Assembly (NCBI GenBank): GCA_946056345.1
Contig: CAMGJH010000002.1
Location: forward strand, 1-12,939
DNA: 12,939 bases
Direction: 5' to 3'
From: an uncultured Lentisphaeraceae bacterium
GTDB lineage: Bacteria; Verrucomicrobiota; Kiritimatiellia; RFP12; DVOR01
Shown here: positions 1 through 9,100 of the stretch, piece after piece
Numbering within the stretch: position 1 is the first letter of the stretch
Layout of the letters: every line of letters begins with the position of its first letter
Translations under genes and position numbers: made by a program
The notes under the pieces: generated by a model
Seen by the model: the letters and a program-made list of their open reading frames with translations, nothing else
Database searches by the model: none
What the model was told of the DNA's origin: nothing

Positions 1-1
1 G

Positions 2-19
2 GGGCCTAGGAGCAGGCCC
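2..19. repeat. Short inverted repeat at the window edge
   Basis: GGGCCT at 2-7 pairs with AGGCCC at 14-19 around the six-base loop AGGAGC. On the minus strand a run of five T (22-26) comes before the stem, not after it, so it does not look like a terminator for the giant gene unless a T run follows outside the window. It could be a chance palindrome in GC-rich DNA. Confidence 0.35.
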
Positions 20-48
20 TGAAAAACCTTCACGCTGCCTGTTCTGAC

Positions 49-68
49 GGCCGCCGTCCTCGGCGGCC
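49..68. repeat. Perfect 8-bp GC hairpin with 4-base loop
   Basis: GGCCGCCG (49-56) and CGGCGGCC (61-68) form a perfect stem around TCCT. It lies 24 bases beyond the terminator stem in the direction of transcription of the giant gene. No T run follows on either strand, so it is more likely an RNA-stabilising 3' structure, a back-up stop or a chance palindrome than an intrinsic terminator by itself. Confidence 0.45.
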
Positions 69-91
69 CCGGTTGCGCCCACACGGCACGC

Positions 92-122
92 AAAAGCCGC
101 CGAGCCCAAAGGGCGCGGCGGC
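92..122 (-). terminator. Rho-independent terminator of the pseudopilin-giant protein unit
   Basis: On the minus strand GCCGCCG, one unpaired base, GCCC, the loop TTT, GGGC, one unpaired base and CGGCGGC form an 11-bp stem with a single mismatch, immediately followed by TTTT (92-95). The stem begins 55 bases past the TAA stop at 178-180. The T run is short (four), but stem strength, tight loop and position fit an intrinsic terminator that ends transcription of the giant gene. On the plus strand the stem is followed by GC-rich sequence, so it works only in the minus direction. Confidence 0.7.
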
Positions 123-128
123 CGGGGT

Positions 129-145
129 GGAGCGCCCCACGCTCC
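129..145. repeat. Inverted repeat between stop codon and terminator
   Basis: GGAGCG at 129-134 pairs with CGCTCC at 140-145 around a five-base loop. It sits between the stop codon of the giant gene and its terminator stem and has no T run after it. It may help stabilise the 3' end of the long transcript. Confidence 0.35.
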
Positions 146-151
146 CGAGGG

Positions 152-177
152 GTGTGCCCCCACACGCACCTGCGTGT
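152..177. repeat. Two overlapping, mutually exclusive hairpins abutting the stop codon
   Basis: ACACGCA (162-168) and TGCGTGT (171-177) are exact inverse complements separated by two bases, and the right arm touches the TAA stop at 178-180. GTGTG (152-156) can instead pair with CACAC (161-165) around a CCCC loop. The two use the same bases 162-165, so only one can form at a time. No T run follows either. Confidence 0.4.
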
Positions 178-3100
178 TTAGCGCTGGGTGCTCGCGGCTT
201 CCTCGGCGGAGAGGAGGATGGCCTTGAAGAAGGTGCAGTCGGTGCGGAGGATGAGGTGGCTCTCGCCGGAGACATCCTCGGGGTAGAGTCGGCGGAGGTA
301 GCGCCAGTCGTCGCCGAGGGTGGCCTTGCCGAGGAGGACGAGGACGCCATCGCCGGTGAGTTCGCCGACGGGCTCTTCGCCGTTGCGCAGAGCGACGGAG
401 ACGGTGGGCAGGGTGGTGCCGTCGGGCTCGGTGTAGGTGCCCATCGAGGTGATATCGAGCGCGACATGCTCGGCGGAGATGGTGGCGTTGTCGAGGCCGA
501 GCCAGTACTTCTCGGAGGCGGTGACGCCGTCGAGGGCGGACTGCTCGCGGATAGCGTCGGGGGCGACCTGGAGGAGCCAGGCGAGGAAGCCATCATCCTG
601 GGAGGTGAGTTCACCGCTGTCGGCGAGCAGGGCGGCCTCGGGGGTGTAGGTGAAGGTGACGACGTAGTCGGTGTCGGCCGTGAGGGTGTCGGCATCGAGG
701 GTGAGGTCGGCGGCGGCTGTGGCGGAGAGGCCGATGCCGCTGGCGGCGTAGGTCGTGGTTCGGACGATGGGGGCCACGATGGGGGCACCGTTCTTGGTGA
801 CGGAGGCGCGGGTGAACCAGTCGTGGTTCCAGTCGGTGAGGGCGAGGGTGTAGCCGGTGCCGGTGACGTAGGCGGCCGAGAGGCTGCGCCCGGCCTGCTC
901 GGGGTAGGCCGCGCCGCCCTTGTAGAGCAGGAGCGAGGCATCGCCGCCGAGGACGCGCGCCGAGAGGTTGGAGATGGTGGAGCTCTGCAACTGGTAGGAG
1001 GAGCGCGGCTGAATGAAGGTGCCCTCGTTGTTGTAAACATTCGCGCCAGGGAGGGAGACCGAGCCCGAGCCGCTGCGGTCGATGTCCCAAAAGAGCATGT
1101 CCCAATCCGTGTGGTAGAAGAACTGGGCGGTGGAGTTGCTGTTATCCGCCTCAACCTCGGCGAAGGTGGTCAAGGAGAGGCCGCGGACGGTGGAGGCGGT
1201 GGTGGCGTTGGCGTTCTCGGAGGCGATGGCCAGGTTCATCCGGTCCGTCACTTCGTCGTAGTCGTTCAGGCGGCGGTAGCAGAAGAGAACTTCGTCTTCC
1301 ACCACGCCATTGGCGCGCTCGAGGGCGATGGCATAGACGATGCCGTTGGCGTAGGCATCGGCCGTGCGGAGTTCGTCGTCGAGCCCGGCCTTGAAGAGGG
1401 GCGTATCTTCGGCGAACTGGAGCCAGGTGAAGGCGTTGACCGCCTCAGCGCTGTACGGGCTGGCCTTGATGTCCTCGATGAGCTTGGAGGTGCCGAAGCT
1501 CTCGTCGATGCGGTCGGCGGCGAGGTAGAAGTCGAGGTCGTAGAAGCCGGTGGCGGGGTCGCCGGTGTCGTCAATGCGGCGATAGGGGACCCAGGAGCGG
1601 AGGGCCACGCGGTGGTCTTCGGTCCAGACAAGCGGAGTCTCCTGCGCGTCGGTGACCAGGGGCATGGGGGCGTACTTGAGGACCACCGACCAGCCGTCGA
1701 GCGAGTATTGCGGGATGTAATTGCCAGTGGCGGGATCCTGCGTGACGGGCGAGGCGTAACCGGCGAGCTCGAAGACGGTGGGCAGGTCGTTGGCCGGGAA
1801 GGGGCGGAACTCGTTAATCCACACGCCGCCCTGGGCGATGGTGTAAACCCAGGCGTAGGGGGAGATGCCCTTGTTGTTGGCGGTGGTGATGGCGTTGATG
1901 TTGGCCTTGGCGTTGGGGAGGTACCAGGGGCAATAGGCGGTGACGGCGTCGGAGGAGAAGTTGGAGATGGACTGCACTTCGTAGACGCGGTCGTTCCTCG
2001 CATCAGCGATGACGATGGCGAAGCGGAGGACGGAGCCCTCTTGCCAGGCACTCTCGGCGGCGGCATCCATGGCGATGGTGGCGGCGTAGGGCAGAAGGCC
2101 CTCGGCATCGGCCAAGCCGGTGTCGGCCACGCGGGTGGTGGTGGCCTCGGCCAGTTCATTGGCGGACATCGTGGAGAAGGCGAGGAGGGTGTCGGCAGCG
2201 CGGGGGTTGGTGTCGGTGTCGGTAGCTAAGAGGCGGTTCTCGTCGCAGTAGCCGCGGTAGGTCATCGGGATGATGCCGGCGGCGGCGTAGAAGGCGCGGC
2301 CAGCGGCACCAGTCTGCAGGCGGCGACGCAGGCTGCGCAAGCCGACGGGAGCGATGCCTTCGCTAATCGAGGGCGTGCTGCCGAGCCAGCCGCTGGAGCC
2401 AAGGTCCCAGTTGGCGAAGAAGGTATCGCGCTTGGCGACTTCGGCGGTGGTCACCTCGTTGAGGTTGGCCGGGAGCTTATCCTTGGGGATGAGGGTCCAG
2501 ACGAGGAAGGGGCGCAGGCCGGTGTCGGCTTCCAACTGCTCGCGGACGGCTTCGACGGTGTTGCCGAGGCTGCCGCCCACGAGACCGAGCTCGGGATTGA
2601 TGACCGCGCTCATCCCCAGCGTGTCGCCCACCTGCGGCTGATGGAGCCAGCCGTGGAGGTTGGCATACTGGCCATCGACGTTGCCATCGGCGTCGGACCA
2701 AATGGGCTTGGTGACGGTGTCGCCGCCCTTGGTCTCGTCGGGCGCGCCGGTGCCGTCGAGGGCGTAGAGGGTCTGGGTGACCAGCCAGGCGCCGGAGAGA
2801 ACGTCGCCCTGGCCGACTTCCATCTGGATGGCGTTGATGGCCGAGGCCGGCTCGTCAGCAAAGACGAGGGTGATGACGAAGGCATCCTGGTCGCCGAAGG
2901 TGGTGGTTTCAGTGCCCACGGTCGGGACGATGTAGTCGGTGTTGAAGGTGATGATGCCGGTAGGCTCGCGGATGGTCGAGCCGTCTTCGGCCGTGAGGGT
3001 GGTGTATTCCGCCTCGGCGCGGAAGGCGCCGGTGGTGTCGGCCACGCCCATCCGAATCCAGTCCTCCGTGGTGGCATTGGGATTGGTCTGGGCCAGCTGG

Positions 3101-6100
3101 CGCAGGGTGGCCACCTGGGCATCCACCTCCGCTTGCGTGAGGGCGCCATTCGCACCGATGAGCATCACGTGGCCGATGAGGCTCGGCGGCAGGACGAGGC
3201 GCTCGAAGCGGTAGTTCGCGCGCAGACGGTAGGAGAGGACCTGGCGCTGGTTGAGGGCGGCGTTGTAGACCCAGTCGGTGCCGGAGAAGGCCTGCGTGAG
3301 GGCGTCACCGTTGCTGGCCGTGCCGGAGATGGGCTGGCCGGCGGCATCGAGCTCGAAGAAGCCGAACTGCTGATAGCCGCAGAGGACGCCGCCATAGACG
3401 GTGTTGCGGATGGAGGAGGTGACCGTGACGCGGTTCCACTCGGGGTCGCGGTCCGGCGAGATGGTCTGGCCGTGCTCAGCGTTGGGGCGCTGCGGGGTCT
3501 CGGGGGCGAAGGTCCAGACAGTACGCTCGGCGATGGCCGAGGAGACGCACGGCACGCCGCTGACATAGACCTGCTGGCCCACGAGCTGGACCGAGCCGGC
3601 CTCGGTGGCGGCATCGCTCTTGCCGGGGACAACGTAGGCCGAAGCGTTCAGGAGCCAGTCGTTCTCCGCCAGCGAGGTCGGCGCGGCGACGGTTTCACCA
3701 CCGGTGGCCGCGACCGCACACCAGAGGCCGCCTTCGACTGCGCCGCAGGGGCGGTGGAGGACGTAGGCCGAGCGCGCGTCGTCGACCAGGGTGCCGAAAG
3801 CGGAAGCGGGCACCGTGCTGAAGGTGTGGGCGAAGCTACGGGTGGCTTCATCGCAGGCGCCGACGGGGGCCGAGCCGGCCTCGGTGCCGGTTTCGGTGTA
3901 GCGCTTGACGGTCCAGCCGTTGGCGGTGGTCTGCGGCACGTTGGGATTGGCATTGAGGATGCCCTGGCGCAAGAAGGGCATGGCCACTTCGGCGTAGGGG
4001 GCCGAACCGGCGGTGCCGGCGGAGAGGTTGACCTCGCTCAGCCAGGCGGATTGCGGCGGGGTGCTGTAGAGGTAGAAGTAAGGCGCGGGGTGCGCGGTGG
4101 CGGCGTTGCGGTCGGCCAGCGGCTGATACCACTCCGGATAGGTGAAGAGGCCGGGGCGCGCGGCAAGATCGGCCTGCGGGAGGAGGAAGGAGACGGTCTC
4201 GTTGCCACCGTCGGCCTGCACCACATAGGTGTAGACGCCCCAGACGCAGAAGGGAATGGCGGGCTCCTTCTTGCTCCAGGTGGCCGCATCATTCGGGTTG
4301 TAGCCCAGGGCCTTGGCATAGGCATCGCTCAGAATACCGATGGCCGAGGCGGAGAGGGCACGGCCGGCAGAGAGGTCCTTCAGCTCCACATAGCGGGCCT
4401 TGCCGTATTGGGCGAAGGGGCCCTTGAGGGCGGCGATGGCATCGGCATACTCCATCCCTTGGAGGGAGGCGGAGGCGATATTGCCATTGCCGTCGCCAAT
4501 CGCCTTGAGGCCGGCCCAGGGGGCGTCGAGCCCTTCCCAGGCGGCATAGCCTTCGGCCAGGCCGGCGGGCGAGGGATAGGTGACGATGAAGGAGGAGAGC
4601 TTGGCCTCGCCCAGAGGCGCCTCGTTGTAGGCGATGTCGAAGCCGAAGCTGCTGCCCCACCACGGCTGATAGGTGCCCAGCGTGGTCCCGGTGTAGGGCT
4701 GGACGCTGGTGATAACATCGCGCCAGTTGGAGGCGTCGTTGAAGGCGAAGGTGGCCTTGGCCTCCACGTTGTAGCGGTCGTCGTCATCGGAGCTGCCGAA
4801 CTTCTTGAGCACGGCGAGGAAGGAGACACTCTCGCCCGGCGCAAAGCCGTCGAGCTTGAGCGTCACCCAGCCCTCGGCATCGGGGGTGGCGGCGGCATCG
4901 ATGAGGGTGGCATCGTCGACGATCTGGGCGCGGATCTTGGCGATGTCGAGCTCGGCTTCGCTGGTCTTGGCGTCGAGCAAACGCAGGGAGACGGCCTCAA
5001 CCAGGTGGAAGGGGAAGGGCGTGTAGGTCAGCGCCACCTTCGGCGTGGCAGCGGGAATGGACCAGGTGACGGACGTGTTGCGGCCGCCGCGGCGGCTCTC
5101 CGAGACGAGGGTGGTATCGTCGGCGCTGTAGACATCGAGCGTGTGGGTGCCGTAGGGGACGCCGGAGAGGATGGAGAGGACGGTGCTCTGCGAGAGCTCG
5201 CGGTACTTAACGAGGAACTGATCGGGGTTAATCTGGCGCGGGGTGACCTGGGTGTAGGGGCGCTCGGCGCCCGGGGCGACACCATCGCTCGGCTCGTCCA
5301 GGCGCGGGTCCTCGACGGGGTTCTGCGTTTCGGGCCAGGTGCCGAAGCAGAGGGCGGAGAGGTCGAGCGGGCCGTTGGCGTCATCGGTCTCGATGGCGTT
5401 CTTGCGCGTGACCCAGATGCCGCCCATATCGACCGTGGCGATGGAAGAGGCGTAGGTGACGCTCTCCTTATCCTTAACGGGGGCGAAGGAGGCAGAGGTC
5501 TGGCTGAAGCGGTTATCGGCCGTGGTCTTAGCGGGGAAGAAGTTAGCCTTGGTCAGGCGGCGGCCGTGGGCCTGGGCCAGGGTCAGGTTGCGCTCGAGCA
5601 GCTGCATTGAGCCGAAGTCGTCGGTCATCGTCTCGCCATAGGCCTTCCAGTCGCCATCGAGGAAAGTTTGGTACCACTCGCCGCCGAAGCCGTTGGTGAC
5701 CATTGAGGAGCGAATGCGCTCGTAGAGGTTGTCGATGTTCTGGTTGGCGCTGGCGGAGAGTTCGGCCGAGGAGACGTTCGCATAGCAGATGATGTGCTCG
5801 GCACCGCCGGTGGGGCGGAAGAGCATCAGGCTGGCGGCATAGGAGCCGGCCGGCGAGGCGGTGTCCGGGTCCATCGTGCGCTTGAAGATGCCGCCGTTGG
5901 GCGTATCGGCCACGCCGCCGGCCTCGAAGTCCTCGGAGCGGTTGCCGGTGCTGTCCTGGAAGAAGAAGCGGCTCGAGGAGGACGCGGCAGTGTAGAAGGA
6001 GCGGACGGCGTTAGAGCCGGACTTGCGCTGCGCCGGCACGGCGCCCTTGTCCGGCGTCTTGAGGGCAGTGCCGCCGCCACCCGCCCCTTCGGCGACGGTG

Positions 6101-9100
6101 AGGACGGTGTTAGCGAAGGTGAGCGCGCCACTGGTGGTGCGGCGGACCTGCCAGGCGCCGATATCCAGCCCGGCCGGGGCGCAGAGCTCGACAAAGCGGT
6201 TGTCCCGGACGCCGGTTGCGTCGCTCAGGTTGAACTCGTTGATGAAGACTTCGCCGGGGACGCAGGAGTAGACCCAGTAGTAGGGCGAGAACATCGGGGT
6301 GTCGCTGCCGGCGGCGGCTTGCACTTCGGCGTTGAGGCTGCGTGGGAAGTACCAGGGGAAGTCGGTGTAGTTCTCGGGCTCGATCTGGGTGGCGAACCAG
6401 GCGTCGCTCTCGGCGCTCTGGTAGACGGCCCAGGCGGTGTAGCGGACGAGGGAGTTGGGCTTGAGGGCGTTGAGGCCCAGGGAGGTGAGGTCGCCAAAGA
6501 AGTTGTAGGTGCCGGGCGCACGCTCGAGCTCGACGGTATTGTGCAGGCCGAGGGCGTCGAGCTGCTCGATGGTGAGGACGGTGGCCGTGGCGGCGGGGAG
6601 CTCGCCCTTGACGATGTTTAGGTTGCCCTCCAGGTTGAACCAGGCCGAGAGCGGCCAATCGGCCAGGTGGTCGCGGTCCCAGGCGATGATGGGGTTCGCG
6701 GAGTCGGACTGGACGATGGCGCCGGCATCGAGAACGGTGGCGTAGGAGTAGCCGTCGCGGTAGGTCTTGACGCGGGAGGTGGAGGAGGTAATCTCGTGCG
6801 GGTCAAAGGTGATGAAGACTCGGATGGACTCATCCTTCAAGAGCTGGGCGTGGCTGAGGTTGACCATTGTCCGCAGCGCGGGGGCCCCGCTGATGGGCTG
6901 GGAGAGGGGCGAGGTGCGGTTGAACTCGGCGGGGTCGTTGTTGCCGCTGACGTTCGAGAAGGCCACGGTGTCCACGCGCAGCGAGGGGCGAATAGGGTCG
7001 ACAATCGAGAGGTGGTCCACCAGGATGCGGCCATAGGTGGGCTGGCGCGGCTCGCCGGGGGTGCCGAAGCCGTCGGTGGAGACGCCGTCGCCCTCAATGT
7101 AGGCCTGCAGACGCAAGCGCTTGACCTGACTGGCGGAGAAGCCCTCTGCGCCGGTGGCCGGGTCGCCGGGGGAGAGGTCGGCATTGGGCTTGGTCTTGTA
7201 GAAGGAGAACTTGGAGAGGTCCACATCGTAGACGTTGTAGACGGTGTTGGTCACTTCCACGTAGGTGACGGGGGTGAAGGTGGCGTACTCGGCCTCGTCG
7301 GTGGAGGTGGTGGCGCAGAGGTAGAGGCGCACGGGCTGGGGCTTGGGGTCGACCAAGCGGGCGGCGAAGGTGACGCGCCCGACGCCGTTCTCGAGGAGCG
7401 GCGAGTTGAGGAGGGTGGTGGAGAAGGTGCCATCCACGTCGGCCTCACCCTCCATCCGGTCATTGAACTGGACGGCCTGGGTGAGGAGGCTCTTCTCGGC
7501 GAAGGCTGCTTCGGCGGGGGTGGCGCCATCGCGCGCCTGACGGTCCTTCCAGTAGAGTTGGTTGACCGGGGAGGAGGTGAGCTTGATGTTCGTGCCGGCC
7601 CAGGAGGCGACGGAGCCCTCGGCGTTGTCGTTCACGCGCAGGTCGTCGAGGTAAACGTAGGGGTCGTCATCCTCGGTGAGGTCGGAGGTGACCATCACCA
7701 GGCGCAGGGTGCCACGGCGGGCGACGAGTTCAGCGCCGCCGAGCTTGGGCAGGATGCTGGTCATCGCCCAGGCACCTCGGGTGTTGCGCAGTTCCACGGG
7801 GGCCGAGACATTCTGCCAGTTGGTGTAGGTGTTGGAAAGGAAGTCGCGATTCGCCGAGGGGTTATTGGCGTATTGGAGCATCACGTAGACAGAGGGGAGA
7901 ACCTGGCTGCCACCGAACTCGTCGCGCTCGGGAATGCGATACTTGAAACTGACCGCGCCGAAGCCGGTCGTGGAATAGGGCATATAGATGGCCAGCGAGT
8001 TGCCGGTGTGGGAGATGCCATCGGTCGCCGTTTCGCCAAAGGTGCCGGAGGTGTTCTTGCGCGAGCGCTGCAACAGAATGCACTGGCTGCCGTTGTAGTC
8101 GCCGGGCTCGACGTTCAGCTGCGCGTCCTCCTCCGGGCGGATCCACACGCCCACGGCCGCGAAACCGTTATCGGCCAAGAAGCCTTCGTTGGTATAGAGC
8201 GGCACGCGGCTCTCGCCGTTGCGATTGCGGTCGTTGCCACACCAGGAGGAGACGTAGATATTGTCGAGGAAGAGGTTGCACTCGTTGTCGGCCGGGGCGA
8301 GGACGAGGGTGGTATTGGTCTTGCCCACCACCACGGTGAAGTCCTGCGCCACCACATCGGTCGAGACGGTCCGGTCGAAGACAATCTGGCCGTTGTTGAT
8401 GGCCTGAATGCTCAGCTTCCCGGCGAGGTCGGCAGTGGGGGTGCGGCGGGTGAGCTGGAAGTGCGCCGAGCTGCTGCTATCGCGCGCCAGAGTCCACGAC
8501 CCAGCGCCCGTGGCCCACGCCGGCGGATCAGGTTCATTGATGAAGACCTCGGTGGAGGCCATCGCCGCTGCCGTGAAGGTATCCCCGGGGGCGGCCATCC
8601 GCGAGACTCTGCGGAAGATGGGGCGGCACTCGGCCGAACCCAAGGAGAGGATGTGGCCGCGCGTGGTCGAGGCTTCGGCGTTCTGTGAGCGGAGGCGCAG
8701 CGTGGGGGACGAGGAGGTGAGCGAGTCAATCATCCCCGCAGCCAGGCGGCCATCGCCCATCACCCACAGGCTGAAGGACTTGCCCGAGAGCGTCCCGGGG
8801 AACTGCAGATAGCCGGCGGTGACGGGGGTGCCGCTCGCATTGGCAATCGCCACGCGCGAAGCGCTGGAGCCAGACCACTTGTAGAGCTCGAGCATCACGC
8901 AATCGCTGGGCAGCTGCGCGGCATCGTCCGAGAAGGCAATCATCTGCGTGGCGCGCAGCTCAAAGGTGGTGTTCGAGTTCTTTTCCTCGAGGTAGTAGGA
9001 GACGGAGAAGCCCGCCGGGCCGCACGTTTCGGCCGGGCGATTGAACTGCACGCCCGCCGAGATGCCGTAGCCCGCGAGGCTGTACATATTGTCTTCGTCG

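Larger units (their letters stand above)
1..177. other. GC-rich 3' flank of the giant gene, hairpin-rich, no gene
   Basis: This is the non-coding tail after the TAA stop of the giant gene, running to the left edge of the window. I see no credible coding region in it. It is packed with inverted repeats: 2-7/14-19 (GGGCCT/AGGCCC, 6-base loop), 49-56/61-68 (perfect 8-bp stem), 96-107/111-122 (terminator), 129-134/140-145 (GGAGCG/CGCTCC, 5-base loop) and two overlapping ones at 152-165 and 162-177. Only the 96-122 stem is followed by a T run in the direction of transcription. The next gene, on either strand, lies beyond the window. Confidence 0.7.

Noticed and set aside
49..68. The 8-bp hairpin as the main terminator
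   Set aside because: It has no T run after the stem on either strand, and the stem at 96-122 comes earlier in the transcript with TTTT right after it.
8524..8550. E-V-F-I-N-E-P segment resembling a fourth lamin-tail start
   Set aside because: It shares the F-I-N-E strand but has no following E-L or G-W strand and lacks the W-Y-x-P / P-Y-x-W linker. It lies among jelly-roll-like strands.
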